A DNA stretch of 64,000 nt from Enorma phocaeensis. GTDB taxonomy: Bacteria > Actinomycetota > Coriobacteriia > Coriobacteriales > Coriobacteriaceae. Where the stretch lies: assembly GCF_900186505.1 (NCBI RefSeq), contig NZ_LT891970.1, positions 168,450 to 232,449 of the forward strand. Reading direction: 5' to 3'. The position numbers were made by a program, and so were the translations under genes. Shown here piece after piece: positions 1-7,416 of this stretch. The notes under the pieces were generated by a model. The model did not search any database. It saw only the letters and a program-made list of their open reading frames with translations, and was not told the DNA's origin. Numbering within the stretch: the stretch's first letter is position 1; each line of letters opens with the position of its first letter.

Positions 1-1
1 G

Positions 2-820
2 CAAATCGACGACGTGCTGGCGGCGATGGAGCGCATGCGCGGTTCGCTCGCCGATTCGCTTGATGCGCGCTGGCGTGCGGAGCGGGCGCAGCGCGACCAG
101 GTGGCGGCGCTCGCGCATGATCTCAAGACCCCGTTGACCGTGATCCGTGCCAACGCCGAGTATGTGGCAGACGAAGCGCGCATGCTGGGCGCGGACGATA
201 CCGGTGCGCTCGCGGACATCGCCGCTGCGGCGCAAGACGCCGCCGACGGGTGCAAGCAGGTCGACCGCTACGTGCAACTCCTCATCGAGGCGTCGCGCGG
301 AGGAGCACCTGAAGGGGCTAAGCGCCAGGTCACGGTTGCCGTCCTTGCTGAGTCAATCATGCAGGCCGCTGCGCCCTTGGCGCGCGCGGCGGGCATCTCG
401 CTCGCCGTCGAACAAGACAGGGCGCTTGCGGACGCTCGCGCCATCGTAGATGCAGAAGCGATCGAGCGAGCCGTGGTCAACCTTGCCTCCAACGCCATCG
501 ACCATGCACGCAAACGGGTGCGTGTCATGTTCAACCTCGAAACGAACGGCCCGGATTCAACGCCCGACACATTCGTCATCATGGTAGATGACGATGGCCC
601 GGGCTTCTCGCCCGCCGCGCTCGAGCACGGCTGCGAGCGCTTCTTCCGCGATGATGCTTCCCGTACAGGAGCCGCGTCCGGCGCGCATTACGGCATCGGC
701 CTCTTCACCGCGGCGGAAACCGCCCGCGACCACGGCGGCAGCCTCGAGCTTTCGAACCGCGTCAGCGCCGATGGCTCCCCTGCCGGTGCCCGCGTGGTAG
801 TCCGCCTGCCGCTCGCATAG
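2..820 (+). CDS. Sensor histidine kinase, 3' part (5' end outside window)
   Basis: This is the C-terminal kinase core of a membrane two-component sensor. The frame is open from the first complete codon at position 2 and runs straight into the dimerisation helix, so the true start, sensor and HAMP segments lie upstream of the window. The H-box reads AHDLKTPLTVI (phospho-acceptor His at about residue 35 of what is visible). The N-box is NLASNAIDHA, the G1 box DDDGPGFS and the G2 box GAHYGIGLF, so all ATP-binding elements are present. It would autophosphorylate and pass the phosphate to a response regulator, presumably encoded upstream. The signal sensed cannot be told from this fragment. Confidence 0.9.
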   Translation, partial: QIDDVLAAMERMRGSLADSLDARWRAERAQRDQVAALAHDLKTPLTVIRANAEYVADEARMLGADDTGALADIAAAAQDAADGCKQVDRYVQLLIEASRGGAPEGAKRQVTVAVLAESIMQAAAPLARAAGISLAVEQDRALADARAIVDAEAIERAVVNLASNAIDHARKRVRVMFNLETNGPDSTPDTFVIMVDDDGPGFSPAALEHGCERFFRDDASRTGAASGAHYGIGLFTAAETARDHGGSLELSNRVSADGSPAGARVVVRLPLA

Positions 821-923
821 CACAGGGCTTCCCGCCGCCAGGTTGCAGGCCGGGTGCCGGCGAATGCGTAAAGCCCCCAAGCAACGCGGCGCTCTTCCGA
901 TGGAAAGGACAGCGGGCGGGGCC

Positions 924-1337
924 CTAGCTCGTCTCCGCGATCTCGCGCTGCATCCGCTTCGTCAGCTTGGAGAACACGAGTCGATAGCTCATGTCGCACA
1001 GGTCGAGGGCGAGCTCCTCCGAAGGACCGCCGGGCATGCCCGCCTGGTCCACGTCCACCGAGATCCACGTGCGACCATCCGAGTAATAGCCGGGCAGCAC
1101 AGCATCCGGGAACTCGGCACGCAGCTCGCGGATACGGTCTGGGTCGCACTTGAGCGAAAGCAGATGCCTTCCCGCATACGGCGGCTTGGCATCCGGTGCC
1201 GCGATGAACTCGCAGGCGAACTGCTTGCCGCCCACCCAGTAGACCATCCATCCCCACGACTCGTGAAGCGCCTTCGTGGCACCCGGGTGCGAGAGCAAGC
1301 GTTTTTCTATGAGCGAAACGTCCATCCATCCATCCAT
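924..1337 (-). CDS. MmcQ/YjbR family protein
   Basis: A protein of 137 residues of the MmcQ/YjbR (DUF419) family, small alpha/beta proteins proposed to bind nucleic acid. The family pattern is visible: a short N-terminal helix, LSHPGATKALHESWGW, GGKQFACEF, LSLKCDPDRIRELR, then LPGYYSDGRTWISVD and a C-terminal CDMSYRLVFSKLTKR. Length matches the family. The start is ambiguous because in-frame ATGs occur at 1337 and 1325 inside a GATG/GATA tetranucleotide repeat. The repeat also supplies GGA elements at usable distances from both. It follows the three-gene cassette at 1364-2152 in the same direction and may share its transcript. Confidence 0.8.
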   Translation of the reverse strand: MDGWMDVSLIEKRLLSHPGATKALHESWGWMVYWVGGKQFACEFIAAPDAKPPYAGRHLLSLKCDPDRIRELRAEFPDAVLPGYYSDGRTWISVDVDQAGMPGGPSEELALDLCDMSYRLVFSKLTKRMQREIAETS

Positions 1338-1348
1338 CTATCTATCCA
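1321..1348 (-). repeat. Tetranucleotide tract overlapping the YjbR start codon
   Basis: Seven consecutive 4-bp units (TCCA x4, TCTA x2, TCCA on the plus strand) cover the translation start of the YjbR-type gene. Each GATG unit on the coding strand carries an ATG, so a change in unit number would shift upstream starts between frames. It would also alter the spacing of the GGA pseudo-Shine-Dalgarno elements, while the innermost ATG at 1325 stays in frame. Confidence 0.7.
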
Positions 1349-1363
1349 GTGCGTGCAGCGCCA

Positions 1364-1648
1364 TTACTGTTCGTCGCCGTAAAACCCCTGGCTGCTCATG
1401 GCTGACCAAGAGAGATACATATCACGATAATTCTCTTTGATGAAGCGCTGGATGATGCGGACCTCACGTTCGGATAACGACTCACGATGCCGCAAAACGG
1501 ATTCACCGTCGCTTTTCACGAAAAACTTTGCCGATCCGCCTTCGGTCAGCTTTGAATCGCTCGCGTGGACGTGCATGCATTCAACGATGCAATGTGCGGT
1601 GAAATACAAATAATAGCCGCACACTTTGAAATCGAAATACTTCGGCAT
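1364..1648 (-). CDS. DUF4160-like protein
   Basis: A protein of 94 residues resembling the DUF4160 family. It opens with MPKYFDFKVCGYYLYF, followed by a His-rich strand (MHVHASDSK), an Ala-Lys-Phe strand (GSAKFFVKS) and the terminal helix of the family (SEREVRIIQRFIKENYRDMYLSW). DUF4160 proteins are small and often sit beside DUF2442-like partners in toxin-antitoxin-like pairs, but no biochemical activity is established. The start codon lies 2 bp after the stop of the upstream gene, so translation is probably coupled within a three-gene unit. Family assignment comes from the motif pattern only. Confidence 0.6.
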   Translation of the reverse strand: MPKYFDFKVCGYYLYFTAHCIVECMHVHASDSKLTEGGSAKFFVKSDGESVLRHRESLSEREVRIIQRFIKENYRDMYLSWSAMSSQGFYGDEQ

Positions 1649-1650
1649 GG

Positions 1651-1878
1651 CTATGCCGCCAGAAATTCGCGGTTGCGGCGGAAATAATCGTTCACTATGG
1701 AGAGCTCTATGTCATCCATACTCGTCTCAAAAACCTCTCCCGTGCTAGAAAGGACAGCAGCACGAGATGGAGAGCCAAGGTTGAGCACGCGAATACAGTC
1801 TTCGCTCACGCTGAACGCATAGCCGTTCACGATGATATCCGCAGCATCCGCCACCGCTTTGAGCTCGGCTTCACTCAT
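1651..1878 (-). CDS. Small hypothetical protein, partner of DUF4160-like gene
   Basis: A 75-residue protein of unknown function. It has an N-terminal acidic helix, then a run of short strands (GYAFSVSEDCIRVLNL, AAVLSSTGEVFETSMDD) and a C-terminal helix ending NDYFRRNREFLAA. The layout is like DUF2442-type small beta proteins that partner DUF4160, but the similarity is too weak to assign. It overlaps the upstream gene by 8 bp and ends 2 bp before the DUF4160-like gene. The three genes are therefore almost certainly one translationally coupled unit. Confidence 0.6.
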   Translation of the reverse strand: MSEAELKAVADAADIIVNGYAFSVSEDCIRVLNLGSPSRAAVLSSTGEVFETSMDDIELSIVNDYFRRNREFLAA

Positions 1879-2152
1879 AGCTCACCACGACCTTCTTTAT
1901 CGGGGCTAAGAATCGGTCCGCGTCGAAGTACAGGTTGGTCAAAATGGGAACGAGATCGATGTATTCCTCAACCGGTGCGTCGACTCCCTTATACTCTGCA
2001 TCCACGACGAGATAGCCGTTATCCCATTCCTTAATCGAAAGATAACGGCGCAAGGCACGAGGAGTTCGGAAACGGATGGAGTGGCCATCGAATGAGAAAA
2101 TCGAATAAGGGCCTTCGCTGCTCAAGCAAGCGCATCCCGACGCTTCGTTCAC
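1871..2152 (-). CDS. Small hypothetical protein, first gene of DUF4160-like cassette
   Basis: A 93-residue protein that I cannot assign to a named family. The central part alternates strands (SIFSFDGHSIRFRTPRALRRYL, DNGYLVVDAEYK). The C-terminus is a distinctive acidic/hydrophobic segment (EEYIDLVPILTNLYFDADRFL). Translation probably starts at the GTG at 2152, which has a strong AAGGAGGT sequence at correct spacing. It is the first gene of the cassette and overlaps the next by 8 bp, which suggests fixed stoichiometry. Confidence 0.6.
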   Translation of the reverse strand: MNEASGCACLSSEGPYSIFSFDGHSIRFRTPRALRRYLSIKEWDNGYLVVDAEYKGVDAPVEEYIDLVPILTNLYFDADRFLAPIKKVVVSYE

Positions 2153-2205
2153 CGTAGTACCTCCTTACCTCGCCTCCTAGTATATCCACGATGAACCTGC
2201 GTTCT

Positions 2206-2658
2206 TTACGCGTCCTCGCGCCAGCGCTTGAGGGTGGGAAGCACGGCTCCCATGAGCGAAGCGCACTCATCAATCGACCAGCCCACGGCCTCCGACACGC
2301 GCGGCGCGCAATCCTCGATCATGTCCTCCATGGTTGTCTCATACGTGTACGCACCGTCGTCGTAGCACCACGTGCAGAAGTCCTCGTTCACTGAACCATC
2401 CGCCTCATGGCCGTGCTGGCCGGGAGCGGTGAACATCATGCCGCAGCTCTGGCAGTAGTGCTCCGGCATCTCCAGAAGCTCGGTCACGGGCACGTCGAGC
2501 TCGCGCGCGATGAGCTTGGTCATGTCGATACCCGGCGTCGTCTCTCCCGTCTCCCAGCGGCTCACCGCCTGGCGGGTGATGAAGAGCCTCTTCGCCAGCT
2601 CCTCCTGGGTAAGCCCGCGCTCGCGGCGCAGCCGGGGAAGCACATCCTTGATGGCCAT
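2206..2658 (-). CDS. XRE-family regulator with C-terminal zinc ribbon
   Basis: A 150-residue protein. Residues 1-60 form a Cro/CI-type helix-turn-helix (RRERGLTQEELAKRLFITRQ, then AVSRWETGETTPGIDM). Residues 66-105 form a putative zinc ribbon with paired cysteines (YCQSCGMMF and DFCTWCYDDGAY), like the stand-alone putative zinc-ribbon family often fused to XRE domains. A helical C-terminus follows. The ATG at 2658 is chosen because GGAGGACTC precedes it; the frame stays open further upstream but without a ribosome site. It is probably a DNA-binding regulator; its ligand is unknown. Confidence 0.85.
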   Translation of the reverse strand: MAIKDVLPRLRRERGLTQEELAKRLFITRQAVSRWETGETTPGIDMTKLIARELDVPVTELLEMPEHYCQSCGMMFTAPGQHGHEADGSVNEDFCTWCYDDGAYTYETTMEDMIEDCAPRVSEAVGWSIDECASLMGAVLPTLKRWREDA

Positions 2659-3085
2659 GAGTCCTCCTGACCTCGCGGTTCTCGACGGCCCCATTATCCG
2701 GCGCGCATGCATCCCGCAGCAAGCAACAGCTTGTTGCGGGGCGCGGATACTCTGCAAACCGCCTCGCGCAGCGCCGCGCCAGCCGGTTGTTGTCGCCCCG
2801 CTCGCACATGCTGTCCAAAATGGGGATGAGCGAGAGCGTGTAGCTGAAGCCCGTGCTGCCGAGGTCCTCGTCCGATACGCAGCGCTCACCCATTTGGACG
2901 CCTCCCTTCCAGTAAGTACCGCAACCGGATGCGCGTGCCTCTCTATCCGTACGCGCTTGGTAGATTTGTAGTACGGAGCACCCGCGGCGTCATGCGGAGA
3001 TTCTTACCAGCAACAGACAAGAGCACCAAAGGAAGCATCGGTATTTTGGCCTCGATGCTTTCAACATTCTGGCTTGGTGACGACC
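2659..3085. other. Intergenic stretch with a repeated gene remnant
   Basis: There is no convincing gene in these 427 bp. On the minus strand, 2781-2825 can be read as PILDSMCERGDNNR. A matching segment at 3993-4034 reads PILDGMCEWGDNR, and the two DNA stretches differ at only about six positions plus a 3-bp indel. They look like two copies of the end of one protein family, both without a recognisable start. Confidence 0.4.
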
Positions 3086-3385
3086 CTATCTAAAGAGTTC
3101 GTCATGGCTGCCCGTTCGCTCGAAAAAGGCAACCTCCGCGTTGCTCGACCATATCAGCAGCCAATCGCCCGCGTTGGCCACATGGCACTCGTTGCGTCCA
3201 GCCCACCGACCGGACAGCGTGTGCATATTATGCCGACGGCGCAGTTCGTCTAAAGCTTCCGGTGAGTTTTCGATCACAAGGTCAATGACCTGTTCCAGCT
3301 GCGACAAATCCCATCCGCGTCGTTTTGCGTTCTTCTTCAGGTCGCGCTTAAAAGCTGCCGAGAAATCAGCTGACAAGCGACCCAT
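3086..3385 (-). CDS. YafQ-family mRNA interferase toxin
   Basis: A 99-residue RelE/ParE-superfamily toxin of the YafQ branch, predicted to cleave mRNA at the ribosome. The family pattern is complete: SAAFKRDLKKNAKRRGWD at the N-terminus, an H-x-L-x-G-x-W stretch (HTLSGRWAGRNECHV), the core strand GDWLLIW, and the catalytic C-terminal FFERTGSHDELF. The start codon overlaps the stop codon of the upstream antitoxin gene by one base (TGATG), as is usual for toxin-antitoxin pairs. Confidence 0.92.
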   Translation of the reverse strand: MGRLSADFSAAFKRDLKKNAKRRGWDLSQLEQVIDLVIENSPEALDELRRRHNMHTLSGRWAGRNECHVANAGDWLLIWSSNAEVAFFERTGSHDELFR

Positions 3386-3657
3386 CAGGATACTGCCGCT
3401 TCGATGAGATCATGTCCGTTGGCGAAGCGCCCGGGCTTGCCTGACGCGAGGAACTCGTCGCCTTCAGCGATGGCTTCCAGGCTTTCATCGTTAGGCTCCT
3501 CCGGTGCAAACGTGAGCGGGATGCGGCGAGTATTCACCATCTGCTTGTAGAAGGCACGCGTGACCGAGGAGAGGTCAAGCCCGTAATAGGCAGCAACCTC
3601 TGAAGCGCCGCGCTTGAGCTCGTTGTCGAGTCGAATGGTGAGAGTAGATGCGCCCAT
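3385..3657 (-). CDS. RelB/DinJ-family antitoxin
   Basis: A 90-residue antitoxin for the YafQ-type toxin. The N-terminal ribbon-helix-helix (STLTIRLDNELKRGASEVAA, then YYGLDLSSVTRAFYKQMV) dimerises and binds DNA. The C-terminal part, rich in Glu and Pro (TFAPEEPNDESLEAIAEGDE), would wrap the toxin. ATG 3657 is chosen over upstream codons because GCAGGAAG precedes it and the residues before it do not fit the family. The pair presumably represses its own promoter at 3676-3738. Confidence 0.92.
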   Translation of the reverse strand: MGASTLTIRLDNELKRGASEVAAYYGLDLSSVTRAFYKQMVNTRRIPLTFAPEEPNDESLEAIAEGDEFLASGKPGRFANGHDLIEAAVS

Positions 3658-3675
3658 ATAATCTTCCTGCTTCCT

Positions 3676-3738
3676 CATACGTATGTTCAGACATATCATG
3701 ATGTACATACAGTATACCCAAAGCATACATATTGTCCC
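3676..3738 (-). promoter_or_regulatory. Promoter and palindromes upstream of relB-yafQ
   Basis: On the minus strand a TATACT -10 (3711-3716) lies 16 bp from a GGGACA -35 (3733-3738). Between it and the antitoxin start are the perfect palindrome CATACGTATG (3676-3685) and an imperfect one around TCATGA (3692-3705). These are plausible binding sites for the RelB ribbon-helix-helix. Confidence 0.55.
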
Positions 3739-4365
3739 ACGACACGTATTTACATGTAGCAGGCAGAGCGGACGACGGTGACCTGCCGCTCTATTCCGCA
3801 ATGTTACTGCGTCGAACTCAGGCGCCACAAACCCTGGCGATACAAGTGCTGTGTGATACGCAGAAGCTCAGTAGGCCGCTCAACAGAGAAGGCCTTGTGG
3901 AGCGTCTGCTCCTCGCCGTTTCCTAATCAATTGAGATCGGCTCGATTCATCCAATTCGGCTCTTGTTCGCCTTGTGGGAACGCTGCCACTCCAGCCGGTT
4001 GTCGCCCCACTCGCACATGCCGTCGAGGATGGGGTCGCAACCAGATGCTCTGGACGGAATGCCGCATCGCCCGCAGCGAACAGCGGACTCCCCGAACGTT
4101 TTCCGAAGCCGAAATGCTTGCAGGAGTCAACGATGAGGTGCGGCAGGGTGCATTTCGAATCTGGGGTGTTTCGGGCAACCGCTCTCCTCGGTGCAAAACG
4201 ATGCGCCGCGCGATAGCATAAAACCATGCAGCACCTGCGGAATTACCATAGACCTGACTGCAAGCGTAAATCGGTCCTGACTACAAGCGTGAATCGGTCG
4301 ATGCCAAACCAAGCATTTGAACTCGAAACCCTTGGCGTCGCGAAGCAACTGCCGCGCGGAACCTG
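3739..4365. other. Non-coding stretch between relB promoter and ABC permease
   Basis: I see no credible complete gene here. It holds the second PILDGMCE remnant (minus strand 3956-4037, ending in a stop). Just upstream on that strand is a short cysteine-containing stretch, and at 4253-4298 there is a 23-bp tandem duplication. It is probably decayed coding sequence. Confidence 0.4.
4253..4298. repeat. Two tandem 23-bp repeats
   Basis: Units 4253-4275 and 4276-4298 are adjacent and differ at two positions; each starts CCTGACT and ends ATCGGT. They lie about 70 bp beyond the 3' end of the ABC permease gene. The purpose is unknown. Confidence 0.75.
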
Positions 4366-5127
4366 TCACGCGCTTCGCGTCATACGCCGGTAGGCAGTGA
4401 ACGCGCCGATGACCCACAGTAGCGACACCGCGATCACTGCCGCAGGGCCTGCGCCCACGTAAACGCCCATCTCGGCAAGGGGCTCAACAGAAAGCAAGCC
4501 TGCCTTCATGGCATGCATGCACAACGCTGCGATCGATCCCCCCGGGAACATCCAGCACGGCAGCCCAAGCGAGGTGAGCATACCGGCGACAAACGCCGGC
4601 AGCATCACAGCGGCGCCCCACGAACCAGCGCGCTGCTGGTCAGCCATGCGCGTGGCAAGCGCCGCACACGCCAGCGCCATGAACCCCGCCGTTGGTGCCG
4701 CGATCGCCGCAAACAGGAGCACACCCTGTGCGCCCAGCCCCATCGAAAGCGCGAGCGTGCACATCAGAACCTCTGCCAGCGCAAAACCGGCGAGCGCCTT
4801 CGCGGCCACACGACAACGGCGCGTCACGCCCACGCGCGCAAGCGTCTCGCCCATGCCGTACTCGTGCTCCTCGGCAAAGGAGACGAGCATGCCGATCGCC
4901 GTGGGCACGCCAACGGCAAGCGAACCTATGGCGGCGCAGGTGAACCACGGCCAGAACTGCAGCACGCTGTCGAAAAACCACCCCATAGCAACCGCGAGCA
5001 CGCAGCACACGAGCACAGAAGGATTCCTTAGCATGGCCTCTATGTCATGCAGCAGCACGATGCGAAACAGTCGCAGGGAGCTTACCGCCTCCTGCCCGGT
5101 CGTACCGTGCTCTCGACCCACCGCCAT
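4366..5127 (-). CDS. ABC-2 type transporter permease
   Basis: A 253-residue integral membrane protein with about six hydrophobic segments, starting with VLVCCVLAVAMGWFF near residue 40. The layout is that of ABC-2 export permeases: a cytoplasmic N-terminal helix, a coupling region between helices 2 and 3 (SFAEEHEYGMGETLARVG), and a short basic tail. Its start is 3 bp after the stop of the LytTR/ABC-like gene, so the two are co-transcribed. The partner gene lacks a Walker A motif, so ATP hydrolysis may come from the intact ATPase encoded divergently at 6552. The substrate is unknown; peptide or antibiotic export is typical. Confidence 0.8.
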   Translation of the reverse strand: MAVGREHGTTGQEAVSSLRLFRIVLLHDIEAMLRNPSVLVCCVLAVAMGWFFDSVLQFWPWFTCAAIGSLAVGVPTAIGMLVSFAEEHEYGMGETLARVGVTRRCRVAAKALAGFALAEVLMCTLALSMGLGAQGVLLFAAIAAPTAGFMALACAALATRMADQQRAGSWGAAVMLPAFVAGMLTSLGLPCWMFPGGSIAALCMHAMKAGLLSVEPLAEMGVYVGAGPAAVIAVSLLWVIGAFTAYRRMTRSA

Positions 5128-5130
5128 CGC

Positions 5131-6054
5131 CTACTTCCAGCCCAGCGTGGCGCGCATCTCCTCCGCGCGGCCCTTCGCGAGCGGAATCGACGTATGCGCG
5201 GCATCCGAAAGCGTGAGGTTGAACGAGTTGCGCGTATAGCGCTCCACACGCGCGACCTTCTGCACGTTCACGATATAGGACCTGTGGCAGCGGAAGAACC
5301 CAAAATGCGAGAGCTCCTCCTCAAGCTCGTCCAGCGTGGACGGCGTCTGGTAGAGCTCACCGCGCACCGACACGAAGTTCTGGCGGTTGAGGCTTTCCAC
5401 GAAGTCTATCTCCCGCGGATCAAAGAAGAGCGTTGACGTGCCCGTTTTTGCCTGAATCTTGCAGATGCGGACTTCGTCGCCCGCGAAGACGGATTCGTCC
5501 GCACCTGCGTCGTCAATCTGCGCCGGGAAGAAGCGCCCTTCATCCTCCCACCAGGCCTCGCCAGGCATGAGCAGCGCTTCGCGAAGGGGCTCGCACACGG
5601 TGACGAATACCGTGCCGCGCTCCGACTCGGTGCCCATCCAGGCGAGCACGGTGTGCCGTGCCTCGACGCCCAGCTCCGCAAGCGGGCGCTCGCAAAAGAC
5701 GACCTCCGGCTCAAACAGCGTCAGACGCGCCAGGTTCATGAGAGTGCGCTGCTCGGGCGAGAGCTTCTCGACCCTGGTGCGCGCAACCGCTTTAAGGCCG
5801 AAGTGCGCGATGGCCTCCTCCGCCGTGATGGAACCGCCGGCGAGCGCTGAGAAAAACCTAAGGTACGAGCGGACGGTATCGCGGCCAAACCCGCGATCGC
5901 CCTCCACGTAATAGGCAACGCGTGCCTTGCCATACACGTTGCGCACCTCCTCGAGCGCGCGGCGGCCAGCCTCGCGCCCGCATTCGATATGAATGCTCTT
6001 GCCGCGCGTGGCGGCGATCAGCTCCTCGATGCTGTTGAAATCGGTCGCAGGCAT
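5131..6054 (-). CDS. LytTR-domain regulator with degenerate ABC-ATPase N-terminus
   Basis: A 307-residue protein in two parts. Residues 1-180 resemble an ABC ATPase: a degenerate signature region (EKLSPEQRTLMNLARLTLF) and a Walker-B-like strand (PEVVFCERPLAELG), with no Walker A GxxGxGKT motif. Residues 205-305 are a LytTR DNA-binding domain (DFVESLNRQNFVSVRGELYQ, then FFRCHRSYIVNVQKV). It is probably a transcription factor that senses through a dead ATPase fold and controls the neighbouring ABC exporters. ATG 6054 is chosen for its GGAGGTTCGCC ribosome site. The 21-bp repeats upstream (6172-6219) are likely binding sites. Confidence 0.8.
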   Translation of the reverse strand: MPATDFNSIEELIAATRGKSIHIECGREAGRRALEEVRNVYGKARVAYYVEGDRGFGRDTVRSYLRFFSALAGGSITAEEAIAHFGLKAVARTRVEKLSPEQRTLMNLARLTLFEPEVVFCERPLAELGVEARHTVLAWMGTESERGTVFVTVCEPLREALLMPGEAWWEDEGRFFPAQIDDAGADESVFAGDEVRICKIQAKTGTSTLFFDPREIDFVESLNRQNFVSVRGELYQTPSTLDELEEELSHFGFFRCHRSYIVNVQKVARVERYTRNSFNLTLSDAAHTSIPLAKGRAEEMRATLGWK

Positions 6055-6171
6055 GGCGAACCTCCGAGCGCCTGTCGCGCGGCGTACAAGCCAGTCCATC
6101 ACAACGTCCACGATTATACCGAGCGGAAGCCGTGCACAGGGAGCGCACCCGGCAGTCTCCTGCGCCCGCGG

Positions 6172-6219
6172 TGCTCCTGTCGTACCCCCATATGCTCCTT
6201 TCGTACCAAACGATGCTCC
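6172..6219. repeat. 21-bp phased direct repeats in divergent promoter region
   Basis: The 15-mer TGCTCCTGTCGTACC at 6172 recurs as TGCTCCTTTCGTACC at 6193. A shorter copy (TGCTCC) sits at 6214, so the period is exactly 21 bp. LytTR proteins bind direct repeats about two helical turns apart. The array lies between the LytTR gene and the divergent ABC genes, which fits autoregulation and control of both units. Confidence 0.6.
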
Positions 6220-6338
6220 AAGCAGGCAAAACCCCTAGAACGCGAAAACGTGCGGCGGCATAGTCGGAATCGCACCGCACGACGATGCGAACAGGCTCCA
6301 GCGAACCACCGGAGCACGCCAACAGAAAGGAGCACACC

Positions 6339-6542
6339 ATGCCCGCATCCATCGACAGCATCCTCAACGCCCTTGCCCCCGACTTCGCGATCACCACCAA
6401 CCAGCTCGCAGCGCTCGTGCTCGTCCTGGCCATAAGCGTGGTGCTGCTCGCCTACGGCCTGGGCCGTCAGGCAGCCAAACTCGATCGCCGCATCAAGGCG
6501 CTCGAAGCAGCGCTCTCCGCCGTCGAGATCTCCCACCAGTAA
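6339..6542 (+). CDS. Small single-pass membrane protein
   Basis: A 67-residue protein with a short N-terminal helix, one transmembrane segment (LAALVLVLAISVVLLAYGL, about residues 24-42) and a charged amphipathic tail (KLDRRIKALEAALSAVEI) that may coil. The ATG at 6339 follows AAAGGAG; the frame is open upstream without a ribosome site. It precedes the ABC ATPase gene by 9 bp and is probably co-transcribed. It may be an accessory or anchoring subunit of the exporter; no family was recognised. Confidence 0.7.
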   Translation: MPASIDSILNALAPDFAITTNQLAALVLVLAISVVLLAYGLGRQAAKLDRRIKALEAALSAVEISHQ

Positions 6543-6551
6543 GGACGGGCG

Positions 6552-7415
6552 ATGATGAACATTCTCACCATAGAAGGCGTCTGCCTTTCCTTCGCCCGCA
6601 AGCACCGCGACGAAGAGCGGAAGCAGGTGCTCAGCAATCTGACCTTCGCCGTCCGCCGCGGCGAGACCTTCGGCTTTCTCGGCCCGTCCGGCGCCGGCAA
6701 GACGACCACCATCAAGCTGCTCACGCGCCAGCTCGCCAAAGACAGCGGCCGCATCCAGCTCTTCGGGCGCCCCATCGAAAACGCCGCTCCAGCCGATTAC
6801 GAGCGCATCGGCATCCTTTCGGACACGAGCGCCCTCTACGAGCGCATGTCCATCGAGGACAACCTGCGCTTCTACGCGAACATCCGCGGCGTGTCGCCAA
6901 GCGGCATCCCGCGCCTACTCGAGCGCATGGGGCTCGCACGCGACCGCAAGACCCTCATCAAGAACTGCTCCAAGGGCATGCGCCAGCGCGCCGCCCTGCT
7001 TGCCGCGCTCATCCACTCGCCCGAGCTCGTGTTTCTGGACGAGCCCACGAGCGGCCTGGACCCCGTCGCCCGCACCGAGGTACACCGGATGCTCGCAGAG
7101 CTCCGCAGCGCCGGCACCACCATATTCATCACCACGCACGACATGGCGGAGGCGGAAGAGGTGTGCGACCGCGTGGGAATCCTGAACGAGGGCAGCCTCG
7201 CGGCATGCGACGAGCCGGATGCCCTCAAGCTGCGCTTCGCACGCAACCGCGTGACCGTACGCACGCGCACGCGCGGTACCATAGAGACCACCAAAGACGC
7301 CGCCGGCGCGCCCGTGCTTGCCGAGCTGCTCGAAGCGGGCGAATGCCTCTCCATACACTCTGACGAGCCGAACCTCGAGGAAGTCTTCCTCGAGCTGACG
7401 GGAAGGGAACTCTAA
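6552..7415 (+). CDS. ABC transporter ATP-binding protein (ABC-2 exporter)
   Basis: A 287-residue ATPase with all catalytic motifs: Walker A GPSGAGKTTT (about residue 44), a divergent signature NCSKGMRQRAALLAAL, Walker B LVFLDEPTSGLDP, and the H-loop TTHDMAEAEEV. The C-terminal 70 residues are the regulatory extension of DrrA/CcmA-type drug exporters. It ends one base before the permease gene begins at 7417. It likely energises export through that permease, and possibly through the minus-strand permease whose own partner lacks a Walker A motif. Confidence 0.92.
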   Translation: MMNILTIEGVCLSFARKHRDEERKQVLSNLTFAVRRGETFGFLGPSGAGKTTTIKLLTRQLAKDSGRIQLFGRPIENAAPADYERIGILSDTSALYERMSIEDNLRFYANIRGVSPSGIPRLLERMGLARDRKTLIKNCSKGMRQRAALLAALIHSPELVFLDEPTSGLDPVARTEVHRMLAELRSAGTTIFITTHDMAEAEEVCDRVGILNEGSLAACDEPDALKLRFARNRVTVRTRTRGTIETTKDAAGAPVLAELLEAGECLSIHSDEPNLEEVFLELTGREL

Positions 7416-7416
7416 T

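Noticed and set aside
3778..4417. Several overlapping open frames of 80-147 codons on both strands.
   Set aside because: None has a ribosome site together with a family resemblance. Only the short PILDGMCE remnant is shared with another locus.
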